A stretch of 55,248 bases of DNA from Mycobacterium sp. (lineage in GTDB: Bacteria > Actinomycetota > Actinomycetes > Mycobacteriales > Mycobacteriaceae). The notes beneath the pieces were generated by a model. The model did no database searches, was not told the DNA's origin, and was given only the letters and a program-made list of their open reading frames with translations. Made by a program: the position numbers and the translations under genes. Position 1 is the first letter of the stretch; each line of letters starts with the position of its first letter. Shown in pieces: positions 26,748-36,593 of the stretch. Location: contig NZ_JAFBAT010000007.1 of assembly GCF_019247615.1 (NCBI RefSeq), forward strand, positions 1 to 55,248. Direction: 5' to 3'.

Positions 26748-27623
26748 GTGACTGTGCCCGCCCGGCCCGCGCCACTGTTCGCCGACATCGATGACGTCTC
26801 GCGACGGCTGGCCGCGACCGGTTACCTCCCGGACACCGCCACGGCGACCGCGGTGTTCCTGGCGGATCGGCTCGGCAAGCCGCTGCTGGTGGAAGGCCCC
26901 GCCGGAGTGGGCAAGACGGAGCTGGCGCGCGCCGTTGCCCAGGCGACCGGCTCGGGTTTGGTGCGCCTGCAGTGCTACGAGGGCGTGGATGAGGCTCGCG
27001 CGCTGTACGAGTGGAACCACGCCAAGCAGATACTCCGTATTCAGGCGGGTTCCGGCGACTGGGAGGCGACCAAGACTGACGTGTTCAGCGAGGAATTCTT
27101 GCTGTCACGTCCTTTGCTGACGGCCATCCGCCGCACCGAGCCGACGGTCCTGCTCATCGACGAGACGGACAAGGCGGACATCGAGATCGAAGGCCTGTTG
27201 CTGGAGGTGCTCTCCGACTTCGCGGTGACCGTTCCCGAGCTGGGCACGCTCACCGCGGAGCGGGCGCCGTTCGTGGTGCTGACCTCCAACGCGACCCGGG
27301 AGCTGTCCGAGGCGCTCAAGCGGCGCTGCCTTTTCCTGCACATCGACTTCCCGAGCCCGGACCTGGAACGGCGCATCCTGTTGTCCCGGGTTCCCGAGCT
27401 GCCCGCGCACCTCGCCGAGGAGCTGGTGCGCATCATCGGCGTGCTGCGCGGGATGCAGCTCAAGAAGGTGCCGTCGATCGCCGAGACCATCGATTGGGGC
27501 CGCACGTTGCTCGCGCTGGGCCTCGACACGATCGACGATGCGGTCGTTGCGCAGACGCTGGGTGTCGTCCTGAAACATCAGTCCGACCAGCAGCGGGCGA
27601 CGGGGGAACTGAGGCTGAATTAG
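26748..27623 (+). CDS. MoxR-family AAA+ ATPase
   Basis: A 291-residue AAA+ ATPase. Walker A is GPAGVGKT (50-57), Walker B is VLLIDE (135-140), and sensor 1 lies in VVLTSNATRELS. MoxR ATPases work as metal-insertion or maturation chaperones with a von Willebrand factor A partner; that partner is the next gene, which starts on the base after this stop. The start is GTG at 26748 with AGGAG about nine bases upstream. The target of the pair is unknown. Confidence 0.92.
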   Translation: MTVPARPAPLFADIDDVSRRLAATGYLPDTATATAVFLADRLGKPLLVEGPAGVGKTELARAVAQATGSGLVRLQCYEGVDEARALYEWNHAKQILRIQAGSGDWEATKTDVFSEEFLLSRPLLTAIRRTEPTVLLIDETDKADIEIEGLLLEVLSDFAVTVPELGTLTAERAPFVVLTSNATRELSEALKRRCLFLHIDFPSPDLERRILLSRVPELPAHLAEELVRIIGVLRGMQLKKVPSIAETIDWGRTLLALGLDTIDDAVVAQTLGVVLKHQSDQQRATGELRLN

Positions 27624-29072
27624 ATGGCCGCTCGCCGCATCCGTCCCAGCCGTCCGCTGGCCCCCCATGGGCTGCCCGGACATTTGGTTGGCTTCGTTGA
27701 AGCCCTTCGCGGGCATGGGATTTCGGTGGGACCGTCCGAGACGGTGGACGCCGGGCGGGTGATGGCCACTCTCGGGCTGGGCGATCGTGAGGTGCTGCGC
27801 GAGGGTATCGCGTGCGCGGTCGTGCGTCGTCCCGATCACCGGGAGACCTATGACGCCATGTTCGACCTGTGGTTCCCCGCGGCACTCGGCGCGCGGGCGG
27901 TAGTGGCAGAAGACGGAGCGGGCGACGCGTCCGGTGACGGGTTGTTGCCCGCCGACGACGTCGAGGCCATGCGGCAGATGCTGCTGGATCTGCTGACCGA
28001 GAACCCCGACCTCGCCGACATGGACGAGCGTCTGGTCGCGATGATTGCGCGGATCGTCGAGGCGTACGGCAAGTACAGTTCCAGTCGCGGCCCATCGTTC
28101 TCGTCGTATCAGGCGCTCAAGGCCATGGCGCTGGACGAATTGGAGGGCAAGCTGCTGGCGGGGCTGCTGGCGCCGTACGGCGACGAACCCACGCCAACTC
28201 AGGAGCAGATAGCTAAAGCCCTTGCAGCGCAGCGTATTTCACAGCTGCGTAAATTGGTGGACGCCGAGACCAAGCGTCGCACCGCCGAGCAGCTCGGGCG
28301 CGATCACGTCCAGATGTACGGCATTCCACAGCTTTCCGAGAACGTGGAATTCCTGCGGGCCTCCGGTGAACAATTGCGGCAGATGCAACGAGTCGTGGCG
28401 CCACTGGCCCGCACACTGGCAACTCGTCTCGCGGCCCGCCGGCGACGGAGTCGGGCCGGGGCGATCGATCTGCGCAAGACGTTGCGCAAGTCCATGTCCA
28501 CCGGAGGCGTGCCGATCGACGTGGTGCTGGCCAAACCCCGCCCGGCGCGCCCCGAACTCGTGGTGCTGTGCGACGTTTCCGGCTCCGTCGCCGGTTTCAG
28601 CCACTTCACCCTGCTGCTGGTGCACGCTCTGCGCCAGCAGTTCTCGCGTGTTCGCGTGTTCGCCTTCATCGACACCACCGATGAGGTGACCCACATGTTC
28701 GGCCCGGAAGCCGACCTGGCCGTGGCCATCCAGCGCATCACCCGGGAGGCCGGTGTGTACAGCCGCGACGGGCATTCCGATTACGGCAACGCATTCGCCT
28801 CGTTCGTGCAAGCGTTTCCGAACGTGCTGTCGCCGCGCAGTTCGCTGCTGGTGCTCGGGGACGGGCGCACCAACTACCGCAATCCGGAAACCGAACTGCT
28901 GGCGCACATGGTCACCGCCAGCCGCCACGCACATTGGCTCAACCCCGAGCCGAAACACCTTTGGGGAAGCGGCGATTCGGCGGTGCCACGCTACCAAGAG
29001 GTGATCACGATGCATGAGTGCCGGTCGGCCAAGCAGTTGGCGGCGGTGATCGACCAGCTGCTGCCGGTCTGA
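27624..29072 (+). CDS. VWA-domain (CoxE-like) protein
   Basis: A 482-residue cytoplasmic protein. The C-terminal VWA/CoxE domain begins near residue 311 with the metal-ion-dependent adhesion motif Asp317-Val-Ser-Gly-Ser321. Upstream is an Arg-rich linker (RRRRSRAGAIDLRKTLRKS) and a helical N-terminal region. It is fused head to tail with the MoxR gene with no gap, the standard MoxR-CoxE pair, in which the ATPase loads or remodels the VWA protein and its client enzyme. No molybdenum hydroxylase genes are nearby, so the client is not revealed by context. Confidence 0.9.
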   Translation: MAARRIRPSRPLAPHGLPGHLVGFVEALRGHGISVGPSETVDAGRVMATLGLGDREVLREGIACAVVRRPDHRETYDAMFDLWFPAALGARAVVAEDGAGDASGDGLLPADDVEAMRQMLLDLLTENPDLADMDERLVAMIARIVEAYGKYSSSRGPSFSSYQALKAMALDELEGKLLAGLLAPYGDEPTPTQEQIAKALAAQRISQLRKLVDAETKRRTAEQLGRDHVQMYGIPQLSENVEFLRASGEQLRQMQRVVAPLARTLATRLAARRRRSRAGAIDLRKTLRKSMSTGGVPIDVVLAKPRPARPELVVLCDVSGSVAGFSHFTLLLVHALRQQFSRVRVFAFIDTTDEVTHMFGPEADLAVAIQRITREAGVYSRDGHSDYGNAFASFVQAFPNVLSPRSSLLVLGDGRTNYRNPETELLAHMVTASRHAHWLNPEPKHLWGSGDSAVPRYQEVITMHECRSAKQLAAVIDQLLPV

Positions 29073-29081
29073 TCGCCGGCC

Positions 29082-30125
29082 TCAGCGCGTCTTGCGGAAC
29101 ACGAGCCAGCGCATCTCGATCGGGCTCGTCTCACGCTCGACCGGGAACACGTCGAGGCCACTGACCCAATTGGCGTACCAGCTGGTGGGCGGCCACGCGC
29201 CCGGCGGCAAGTGCGCTTGCTCGTAGTCGTATACGGAGTCATCGGCCACGAGTTCGAGGGCCAGTCCGGCCGCGGCGACCGACACCTCCTGACGAGTGAA
29301 GATGCTCGTGTACTCCTGCTGTCCGAACTCGCGTGCGGCCGGGGTGGGAGCGTAGCCGCCGCGGGCCAGAAAGACGTTGAACACCAAGCGGGCGCCGCGC
29401 GCCAGGCAGTCGGTGGCCATTTCGAACAGCGCGCGCAACTGCTGTGTCGTACGGAAATCGGAGACCACCTCGGAGAGCACGATCAGCTGATAGTCGCGCC
29501 GCAGGTCGTCCGTCGTCGAAAAGACGTCGCGCACAACGACGCGTACGTCGAGCGATTCCTTCTCGACCGTGGAGCGAATCATTTCCGCGAATCTTGGCGT
29601 CATCTCCACCACGTCGACAGGGTGGCCCCGCCTGGCCAGTGCCAGGGCGTTGCGGCCCGTCCCCGCTCCGATTTCGAGCACTCGATGGGTCGCTGGATCG
29701 GCTGCCTCGCGGGCCAGATTCCACACCCGGGCGTCGGGTTCGGTACCGAACAGCGGCGGTTCGCGCGTCTCGATCCAGTTCTCGTAGGCACCGGCCACCG
29801 TCCACCATTGGGCCTTGACTTCGTAATTCAAGGCCGCGCCGATCGGGGCGGTGTACGAAATGACGATGCGTGACCGTGGGGAGGCCGAATAGGCCTCCGT
29901 CAATTGGCTCTCGAGCACCTTTCTGAGGTGGGCGAGCTCGTCGGGAGCAAACCTCCTGCCCACGTCGGCGAAGAGGTTCGCGCACATGGTCACGTATTCG
30001 TCGATCATGCTCGGAACGGCCGGCAGCGCAATCTCGCCCGTGACCACCGATCGGGTGTAGAACCGCCGGGTCATCCACCCCTCGAGCTGCGCCGAATCGA
30101 TCGATCCGAGCGACAAATCGTCCAC
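29082..30125 (-). CDS. Class I SAM-dependent methyltransferase
   Basis: A 347-residue protein. An N-terminal helical region of about 140 residues precedes a Rossmann methyltransferase domain, with motif I VLEIGAGTGRNA at 149-160, the acidic residue after strand 2 in VDVVEMTP, and LIVLSEVVSDF as the motif IV region. The substrate cannot be told; the N-terminal part is not a domain I recognise. The start is GTG at 30125. It converges with the VWA gene and is divergent from nadD. In M. tuberculosis this interval carries an insertion element and small genes instead, by memory. Confidence 0.8.
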   Translation of the reverse strand: MDDLSLGSIDSAQLEGWMTRRFYTRSVVTGEIALPAVPSMIDEYVTMCANLFADVGRRFAPDELAHLRKVLESQLTEAYSASPRSRIVISYTAPIGAALNYEVKAQWWTVAGAYENWIETREPPLFGTEPDARVWNLAREAADPATHRVLEIGAGTGRNALALARRGHPVDVVEMTPRFAEMIRSTVEKESLDVRVVVRDVFSTTDDLRRDYQLIVLSEVVSDFRTTQQLRALFEMATDCLARGARLVFNVFLARGGYAPTPAAREFGQQEYTSIFTRQEVSVAAAGLALELVADDSVYDYEQAHLPPGAWPPTSWYANWVSGLDVFPVERETSPIEMRWLVFRKTR

Positions 30126-30201
30126 AGCCCTCTTTTACACGACCACGGGCGCTTACGGTGCTTAACGCCATCAACCCCACGGGCGCTGTTCACCTCCGCC
30201 A

Positions 30202-30220
30202 TCTGCGTCTCTTGCGCAGA
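30202..30220. repeat. Short inverted repeat upstream of nadD
   Basis: TCTGCG (30202-30207) and CGCAGA (30215-30220) are separated by seven bases in the methyltransferase-nadD divergent gap. It may be a regulator site, but the arms are short. Confidence 0.3.
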
Positions 30221-30241
30221 CGCCGCCTTCGTAGGCTCAAG

Positions 30242-30247
30242 TAAGCT
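30242..30247 (+). promoter_or_regulatory. Candidate -10 giving leaderless nadD mRNA
   Basis: TAAGCT fits TANNNT and ends eight bases before the GTG start, so transcription would begin at or next to the start codon. No Shine-Dalgarno sequence precedes the GTG. Leaderless mRNAs are common in mycobacteria. Confidence 0.4.
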
Positions 30248-30255
30248 GGCACATC

Positions 30256-30924
30256 GTGCAAAAGCAGCTTCGCAGGTTGGGTGTGATGGGTGGGACGTTC
30301 GATCCCATCCATTACGGGCACCTGGTTGCCGCCAGTGAGGTCGCCGACCTATTCCAGCTCGACGAAGTGGTTTTTGTGCCCAGCGGTCAACCGTGGCAAA
30401 AGAGTCGGCACGTATCCGCCGCGGAGGATCGGTATCTGATGACGGTGATCGCCACGGCATCCAACCCGCGGTTTTCGGTCAGCCGCGTCGACATCGACCG
30501 CGTCGGACCCACTTACACCAGGGACACGCTGCGCGATCTGCACGCGCTCAACCCCGACGCCCAGCTGTACTTCATCACCGGCGCCGACGCGCTGGCCTCT
30601 ATCCTGTCGTGGCAGGGCTGGGAAGAGCTGTTCGGGCTGGCCCGCTTCATCGGCGTCAGCCGACCCGGGTACGAGCTGCGGCGCGAACACGTCACCGGTG
30701 TTCTGGGCGAGCTGACCGAGGACGCGCTGACGCTCGTCGAGATTCCCGCGCTGGCGATCTCCTCGACCGACTGCCGGCGACGCGCCGCGCAGCGCCGACC
30801 GCTCTGGTACCTCATGCCCGACGGCGTGGTGCAGTACGTCTCCAAGCGTCGCCTGTACCGCAGCGACCAACCGCTCGAGCCGAACGCGAGCAAGACGACC
30901 CTCACCACTGGGAACAACACGTGA
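30256..30924 (+). CDS. nadD: Nicotinate-nucleotide adenylyltransferase
   Basis: A 222-residue enzyme converting nicotinate mononucleotide and ATP to the dinucleotide that NadE amidates. The nucleotidyltransferase motifs [11 protein letters not shown] (HxGH at 19-22) and the C-terminal ISSTDCR are present. The start is GTG at 30256. Its TGA overlaps the rsfS start (GTGA), opening a tightly coupled four-gene run with rsfS, gpgP and octT. Confidence 0.95.
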   Translation: MQKQLRRLGVMGGTFDPIHYGHLVAASEVADLFQLDEVVFVPSGQPWQKSRHVSAAEDRYLMTVIATASNPRFSVSRVDIDRVGPTYTRDTLRDLHALNPDAQLYFITGADALASILSWQGWEELFGLARFIGVSRPGYELRREHVTGVLGELTEDALTLVEIPALAISSTDCRRRAAQRRPLWYLMPDGVVQYVSKRRLYRSDQPLEPNASKTTLTTGNNT

Positions 30925-31322
30925 CGGCGACCCAGGAAGCGATCGAGATGGCGACCGTGGCCGCGGGCGCGGCGGCCGCCAAGCTGGCCAACGACGTGGT
31001 CGTCATCGACGTCTCGGGTCAGTTGGTCATCACGGACTGCTTCGTCATCGCCTCGGCGTCCAACGAACGGCAGGTCAACGCAATCGTCGACGAGGTCGAG
31101 GAGAAGATGCGCAAGGCGGGCTACCGGCCGGCGCGCCGCGAGGGCGCCCGGGAAGGCCGCTGGACGCTGCTGGATTACCGCGACATCGTCGTGCACATCC
31201 AGCACCAGGACGACCGCAACTTCTACGCCCTGGACCGGCTGTGGGGTGACTGCCCGGTGGTGCCCGTGGACACGGATTCCCTCGGGGACGACGGCTCGGC
31301 GGATTCAGCGAGCGCGCAATGA
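30921..31322 (+). CDS. rsfS: Ribosomal silencing factor RsfS
   Basis: A 133-residue Iojap/RsfS protein that binds uL14 and blocks 30S-50S joining when nutrients run low. The conserved core [26 protein letters not shown] segment, [16 protein letters not shown] and [10 protein letters not shown] are present. The GTG at 30921 overlaps the nadD stop; the longer open frame from 30393 only shadows nadD. It has a short acidic C-terminal tail. nadD-rsfS is a widely conserved pair. Confidence 0.94.
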   Translation: MTATQEAIEMATVAAGAAAAKLANDVVVIDVSGQLVITDCFVIASASNERQVNAIVDEVEEKMRKAGYRPARREGAREGRWTLLDYRDIVVHIQHQDDRNFYALDRLWGDCPVVPVDTDSLGDDGSADSASAQ

Positions 31323-32005
31323 GAGTTCGCCGGCTGGTGATGCTGCGACACGGACAGACCGACTTCAACGCCGATAGCCGGATGCAGGGGCAACTCGACT
31401 CCGCGCTCACCGACCTCGGTCGCGCCCAGGCGGTTGCCGCCGCCGAGGTGCTAGGAAAGCTGCAGCCGTTGCTGATTGTGTCGTCGGATCTGCACCGCGC
31501 CTACGACACCGCGATCAAACTGGGGGAGCGGACCGGATTGTCGATCAGGGTGGATCCGCGCCTGCGCGAGACCCACCTGGGAGATTGGCAGGGCCTGACG
31601 CACGCCCAGATCGACGCCGAAGCGCCGGGCGCCAGGCTGGCATGGCGCGAAGACGCAAGTTGGGCACCGCACGGCGGGGAAAGCCGGGTCGACGTAGCCG
31701 CCCGCAGCCTGCCCGTGGTCAGCGAACTGGTGTCGGATGAGCCCGAATGGGGCGATCCCAACGGGCCGGACCGACCCGTGGTGTTGGTCGCCCACGGTGG
31801 CCTGATCGCCGCGCTGTCGGCTGCGCTGCTGCGCCTTCCGGTTGCCAATTGGCCGATTCTGGGCGGCATGGGGAACGCCAGTTGGGTGCAGCTTTCCGGC
31901 CACTCGATTGGCGGCGACGGCGCTGACCCGGAAGGTCCCGGAGGTATCCGCTGGCGCCTCGATGTGTGGAACGCTTCGGCCCAGGTGCCCAACGATGTCC
32001 TCTGA
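31319..32005 (+). CDS. gpgP: Glucosyl-3-phosphoglycerate phosphatase
   Basis: A 228-residue histidine-phosphatase-superfamily enzyme that removes phosphate from glucosyl-3-phosphoglycerate in the synthesis of methylglucose lipopolysaccharides. The phosphohistidine motif is Arg10-His11-Gly in [12 protein letters not shown], and the second catalytic histidine is in VLVAHGGLI. The assignment over a generic phosphoglycerate mutase rests on position: the next gene is the OctT acyltransferase of the same pathway, as in M. tuberculosis (Rv2419c-Rv2418c). It starts on an ATGA overlap with rsfS. Confidence 0.88.
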   Translation: MRVRRLVMLRHGQTDFNADSRMQGQLDSALTDLGRAQAVAAAEVLGKLQPLLIVSSDLHRAYDTAIKLGERTGLSIRVDPRLRETHLGDWQGLTHAQIDAEAPGARLAWREDASWAPHGGESRVDVAARSLPVVSELVSDEPEWGDPNGPDRPVVLVAHGGLIAALSAALLRLPVANWPILGGMGNASWVQLSGHSIGGDGADPEGPGGIRWRLDVWNASAQVPNDVL

Positions 32006-32786
32006 CCCTTCCCACAGGCAAGGCCCCAGGCCCTCGCTGCTGGTGTTCGCCGACTCGCTGGCGTATTACGGGCCCACCGGCGGGCTGCCCGCGGACGATC
32101 CTCGCATCTGGCCCAATATTGTTGCCTCGCACCTGGATTGGGATTTGGAGCTGATCGGCCGCATCGGCTGGACCTGCCGAGACGTCTGGTGGGCGGCGAC
32201 CCAGGATCCGCGGGCCTGGGCGGCGCTGCCGAGGGCGGGCGCGGTGATCTTCGCTACCGGGGGCATGGATTCGCTCCCTTCGGTGTTGCCGACCGTGTTG
32301 CGCGAGTCCATCCGCTACGTGCGCCCACCGTCGCTGCGGCGCTGGGTCCGCGATGGCTATGGGTGGTTGCAGCCGCGCCTGTCGCCAGTCGCCAGACCCG
32401 CGTTGCCGCCGCGTTTGAGCGCCGAATACCTTGAACAGACGCGTGGCGCAATCGATTTCAACCGTCCCGGCATTCCCATCGTGGCGTCGCTACCCTCGGT
32501 GCACATCGCCGACACGTACGGCCGGGCGCACCACGGCCGCGCGGGTACCGCGGCCGCGATCACGCAATGGGCGCAGAACCACAACATTCCGTTGGTGGAT
32601 CTCAAAGCCGCGGTGGCCGAACACATCATGAGCGGACGCGGCAATCCCGACGGCATTCACTGGAATTTCGAAGCCCACCAAGCGGTCGCGGAGCTGATGC
32701 TCAAGGCGCTGGCCGAGGCCCTGCAGACGGCCTTTCAGACAGCCTTTCAGACAGCCAACCTGCCGAACTCGAAGCCGGGCCGGTAG
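31995..32786 (+). CDS. octT: Diglucosylglycerate octanoyltransferase (SGNH fold)
   Basis: A 263-residue SGNH-type acyltransferase. The nucleophile block is FADSLAYYG near the N-terminus (GDS-like Asp-Ser), the GGMDSLP block follows, and the catalytic Asp/His pair is in NPDGIHWN. The family octanoylates diglucosylglycerate, an early intermediate of methylglucose lipopolysaccharide; the inference comes from synteny with gpgP. The ATG at 31995 overlaps gpgP by 11 bases. The extreme C-terminus carries a QTAF repeat from a 12-base duplication. Confidence 0.8.
   Translation: MSSDPSHRQGPRPSLLVFADSLAYYGPTGGLPADDPRIWPNIVASHLDWDLELIGRIGWTCRDVWWAATQDPRAWAALPRAGAVIFATGGMDSLPSVLPTVLRESIRYVRPPSLRRWVRDGYGWLQPRLSPVARPALPPRLSAEYLEQTRGAIDFNRPGIPIVASLPSVHIADTYGRAHHGRAGTAAAITQWAQNHNIPLVDLKAAVAEHIMSGRGNPDGIHWNFEAHQAVAELMLKALAEALQTAFQTAFQTANLPNSKPGR
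32723..32758 (+). repeat. 12-bp tandem repeat in octT
   Basis: Three successive 12-base units starting CAGAC[GA]GCC encode QTAF, QTAF and QTAN at the C-terminus. The third unit diverges in its last three bases. Confidence 0.75.
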
Positions 32787-32790
32787 CGAC

Positions 32791-33624
32791 ATGGCTGTCG
32801 TGGTGGTGACCGACGCGTCGTCGCGCCTGCCGGCCGACTTGCTCGAAAAGTGGGCTATACGCGTGGTTCCGCTGCATGTCTTGCTCGACGGTCGCGATCT
32901 GCGCGACGGTGTGGACGAAATCCCGGAGGACATCTATCAGCAGGACGCCACGACGGCGGCGGCCACCCCGGCCGAACTGGCCGACACCTACCAGCAGGCG
33001 TTGGCCGAAAGCGATGGGGACGGTGTGGTGGCGGTGCACATTTCGTCGGCGTTGTCGGGAACCTGCAGCGCCGCCGAACGGACCGCGGCCGACCTCGACC
33101 CGAACGTGCGGGTGGTCGACTCGAAGTCGGCCGCGATGGGCATCGGCTTTGTCGCACTGGCAGCCGCTCGGGCGGCGGCCGCGGGCGCCGACCTGGACGC
33201 CGTCGCGCAGGCGGCGAGTTCGGCGGTATCGCGCGGCCATGCGTTCGTGGTGGTGCACCGGCTCGACAACCTGCGCCGCAGCGGGCGGCTCGGGGGGGCC
33301 AGGGCGTGGCTGGGCACCGCGCTTGCGCTCAAGCCGCTATTGCGCATGGATGACGGGAAACTCGTTCTGGCCCAACGGGTTCGCACCGTGACCCACGCGA
33401 CGGCAGCGATGATCGACCGGGTGTGCGAGGTCGTCGGTGAACGCGCGGCCGCCCTGGCCGTGCACCACGTCGCCAACCCGGACGGGGCCGCAGAGGTGGC
33501 GGGTGCGCTGGCGAGGCGGCTGCCCGCCTGCGGGCCGGCGATCATCACCCCGCTGGGTCCGGTGCTCGGGCTGCATGTCGGAGCCGGAGCCGTCGGCGTC
33601 TGCCTGCAACTGCCCGAGTCTTGA
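32791..33624 (+). CDS. DegV-family fatty-acid-binding protein
   Basis: A 277-residue two-domain DegV (EDD) protein. It begins MAVVVVTDASSRLPADL, has HISSALSGTCSAAERTA around the fatty-acid carboxylate site, and VVDSKSAAMGIG. Firmicute homologues (FakB) present bound fatty acids to a FakA kinase; no FakA (Dak2) gene is visible here. It starts four bases after the octT stop, so it is co-transcribed. Its family and its place beside an acyltransferase suggest acyl-chain handling. Confidence 0.88.
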   Translation: MAVVVVTDASSRLPADLLEKWAIRVVPLHVLLDGRDLRDGVDEIPEDIYQQDATTAAATPAELADTYQQALAESDGDGVVAVHISSALSGTCSAAERTAADLDPNVRVVDSKSAAMGIGFVALAAARAAAAGADLDAVAQAASSAVSRGHAFVVVHRLDNLRRSGRLGGARAWLGTALALKPLLRMDDGKLVLAQRVRTVTHATAAMIDRVCEVVGERAAALAVHHVANPDGAAEVAGALARRLPACGPAIITPLGPVLGLHVGAGAVGVCLQLPES

Positions 33625-33683
33625 CCGTCGCAAGCGTTGCAGGTTGGTACTCGATTTTCGTCGTGCCGGGACTCGTAGCAGTC

Positions 33684-36593
33684 TCAGGCCCGCACCGCCC
33701 GGCGGGCGTTGTCACCGCGGGGGTGGACGACTTGCGGCCACCAGAACCAACGGCCCAGCAGGGTGGCGATCGAAGGCATCAACAGCGTGCGCACGATCAG
33801 CGTATCGAGCAACAGACCGATGCACACGGTCGACCCGAACTGGCCCAGCACCCGCAGCTCACTGCCGAGCATGGACGCCATCGTGAACGCAAACACGAGA
33901 CCCGCAGCCGTTACCACCCCGCCGGTGCCTGCCATCGACCGGATGATTCCCGTCTTGAGTCCGGCATGGATCTCCTCCCTGAACCGTGAGACGAGCAGGA
34001 GGTTGTAGTCCGATCCGACGGCCAACAGGATGATCACCGACAGCGCCATCACGATCCAGTGGATCTTGATGCCGAACAGGTCCTGCCAAATCAGCACGGA
34101 CAGTCCGAACGACGCGGCGATCGAGCTGGCCGCGGTGCCGACGATGACCAGTGCGGCGACCACGCTCCTCGTGAGCAGCAGCATGATCATGAAGATCAGC
34201 GTGAGCGCCGATACCACCGCGATCATCAGGTCGTATTTGGCGCCGTCGTGCATGTCCTTGAAGGTTGCGGCGGTGCCGCCCAGATAAACCTTGGCATCCG
34301 AAAGCGACGACTGTTTGAGCCCTTCCTGAGCTGCGGTTCGTTCGGCTGCGACACGCGAGATCCCTTCCGGTGTCATGGGATCGGCCTGGTGAGTGATGAA
34401 AAAGCGCGCCGACTTACCGTCCGGTGACAGGAACATCCGCAGCCCCGTCTGGAAGTCCGGGTTGTCGAATGCTTCCGGAGGCAGGTAGAAGAAGTCGTCA
34501 TTCTTGGAGGCGTCGAAGCTTTGACCCATGACGACCGCCGTGTTGCTCATGGCCTCCATCTGGTCGATCATCGCCTTAAAGGTCTGGTACAGCGTCAGTG
34601 TGATGCCCTTCGTGGTCTTCAGCGTCGCAATCATCGTCGGGATCAACACCAGCATCTCGTGCGTGGCCGAGGCGGTGCGCTGGATGTCGGCGGTGAGCTC
34701 GTGAAATTTGCCGGCAAGCTCGTCGATCCCGTCCAACGAGTCGAACAGCGACCGCAACGACCAGCACATCGGGATGTCGTAGCAATGCCTTTCCCAGTAG
34801 AAGTAACTACGTATCGGGCGCCAGAAGTCATCGAAATCCGCTAGATGGTTCCGTAATTCATCAGTGATTCTCGAAGTTTCCGCGGTGGTCCTGGCACTGT
34901 CGTCAGCAGCATTCGAAAGATCTTGCGTCACCGCGTACAAGCGCTGTGTGTAGTCGATTTGGACCTGCAGCTCATCGGCCATCTTGAGGATGTCGGCTAT
35001 CCGGTCCTTCAAAAAGGTCATGTTCTGCATGGTGGTCTGACTCTGCATGCTGTTCTGGAAAGGTATGGAGCTGTGCTGAATGGGAATGCCCAGCGGCCGG
35101 GTGATGTCCTGGATCATGGCGATACCGACGGTCCGGATGACATTCTTGGCCACCCTGTCCAAGACGAGCATGTCGGCGGGATTGCGCATGTCGTGGTCGG
35201 ACTCGATCATCAACATGTCGGGATTCATCCGCGCCTGGGAGAAATGCCGGTCCGCGGCCTGGTATCCGAGATTGGAGGGGGCGCTGGTCGGCAGGTAGTA
35301 CCGGTCGTTGTAACTCGTGACATAGCTCGGGAGGGCGACCATACCGACGAGGACGACGGCCGCGCTCACCGCCAAAATCGGTGCGGGCCAACGCACAACA
35401 GCGGTGCCGACCCTACGCCATAGCCGGCCTCTGGCCGCCCGCTTCCGTTCGAAGAGCCCGAACATGCTGCCCACGAAGATCACCGCCGGGCCGAGCGTCA
35501 CGCCCGCCAGCACCACCACCAGCATTCCGATCGCCACGGGCGCGCCCATGGTGTTGAACCACGGCAACCGCGCGAAGCTGAGGCAGTACGTCGCGCCTGC
35601 GATGGTGAGGCCCGAGCCCAACACAACCGGAGACACGCTGCGAAATGTGGTGTAATACGCGGTTTCCCGATCCTCACCGGCCGCGCGAGCCTCTTGATAA
35701 CGGCCCACCAAGAAGATGCCGTAATCCGTTCCGGCCGCAATGGCCAGCATGGTGAGAATGTTCGCGGCGAACGTGGTGAGCCCGAATGCATCGTGGTACG
35801 CGAGAACCGCAATGACTCCCCGTGAACACGCCAGCGCGATACCGGTCATGAACAACTGGACGAGCGTGGTCACGATGGAGCGATAGACAAGCAGCAGCAT
35901 GATGGCGATGGCGCCCAAGGTGAACAGCGTGATCTTGGCCAGGCTCGCGTTGCCGATGATATGCATGTCATCGGACAGCGCCGCCGGCCCGGTGACGTAC
36001 GCTTTCACCCCCGGTGGCGGCTGATTTCGCTCGATCACTTTGCGCACGGCTTCGACCGAATCGTTCGCCAGTGTCGTGCCTTGATTGCCGGCGAGGTTCA
36101 ACATCACGTAGGCGCCCTTGGCGTCCGCGCTCTGGGCACCCGCCGCCGTCAGCCGGTCCCCCCAGAAGTCCTGGATGTGCTGAATGTGCGTGGGATCCTG
36201 CCGCAGCTGCCGAATCAGGTTGTCGTAGAAGCGGTGCGCGTCGTCGCCGAGAGGTTGCTGGCCCTCCAGCACGATCATGACGGTGCTGTTGGAATCGAAT
36301 TCCTTGAAGTTGTGGCCCAGGCGCATCATCGCCTTCATGGACGGCGCATCCAGGGGCGTCATCGGCGCCGAATGTGCTTCACCGACGACTTCGAGCCGGG
36401 GAACGATGACGTTCACCAGCACCGTGACGAAGACCCAGACCACAATGATCGGCACCGCAAACCACCGGATGACGTGCGGGATGAGCGGCCAGTGGCCGCG
36501 TTCGGGCCTCGCGGATCTCCGGATCCTGATGGGCCCGGTGGCCTCGGCGTCCTCGGCGCCCTCGATGCCCCGGTGGGTGTTCACATCGCTCAT
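33684..36593 (-). CDS. MmpL-family RND transporter
   Basis: A 969-residue inner-membrane RND transporter. One helix near residues 44-64 is followed by a periplasmic porter domain, helices 2-6 (about 218-420), a second, larger porter domain with a helical hairpin and the HCYDIPMCW cysteine pair, and helices 7-11. The proton-relay Asp-Tyr pairs are Asp290/Tyr291 (GTDY) and Asp862/Tyr863 (GSDY). Such proteins export siderophores or cell-wall lipids with an MmpS partner; mmpS is the upstream gene and overlaps by ATGA. The open frame reaches 36758 but inside mmpS, so 36593 is the start. The cargo is unknown; adjacent acyl-CoA dehydrogenases hint at a lipid. Confidence 0.94.
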   Translation of the reverse strand: MSDVNTHRGIEGAEDAEATGPIRIRRSARPERGHWPLIPHVIRWFAVPIIVVWVFVTVLVNVIVPRLEVVGEAHSAPMTPLDAPSMKAMMRLGHNFKEFDSNSTVMIVLEGQQPLGDDAHRFYDNLIRQLRQDPTHIQHIQDFWGDRLTAAGAQSADAKGAYVMLNLAGNQGTTLANDSVEAVRKVIERNQPPPGVKAYVTGPAALSDDMHIIGNASLAKITLFTLGAIAIMLLLVYRSIVTTLVQLFMTGIALACSRGVIAVLAYHDAFGLTTFAANILTMLAIAAGTDYGIFLVGRYQEARAAGEDRETAYYTTFRSVSPVVLGSGLTIAGATYCLSFARLPWFNTMGAPVAIGMLVVVLAGVTLGPAVIFVGSMFGLFERKRAARGRLWRRVGTAVVRWPAPILAVSAAVVLVGMVALPSYVTSYNDRYYLPTSAPSNLGYQAADRHFSQARMNPDMLMIESDHDMRNPADMLVLDRVAKNVIRTVGIAMIQDITRPLGIPIQHSSIPFQNSMQSQTTMQNMTFLKDRIADILKMADELQVQIDYTQRLYAVTQDLSNAADDSARTTAETSRITDELRNHLADFDDFWRPIRSYFYWERHCYDIPMCWSLRSLFDSLDGIDELAGKFHELTADIQRTASATHEMLVLIPTMIATLKTTKGITLTLYQTFKAMIDQMEAMSNTAVVMGQSFDASKNDDFFYLPPEAFDNPDFQTGLRMFLSPDGKSARFFITHQADPMTPEGISRVAAERTAAQEGLKQSSLSDAKVYLGGTAATFKDMHDGAKYDLMIAVVSALTLIFMIMLLLTRSVVAALVIVGTAASSIAASFGLSVLIWQDLFGIKIHWIVMALSVIILLAVGSDYNLLLVSRFREEIHAGLKTGIIRSMAGTGGVVTAAGLVFAFTMASMLGSELRVLGQFGSTVCIGLLLDTLIVRTLLMPSIATLLGRWFWWPQVVHPRGDNARRAVRA

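Noticed and set aside
30393..30920. Extension of rsfS through nadD
   Set aside because: Alternate frame of nadD; the GTG at 30921 overlaps the nadD stop and gives the family length.
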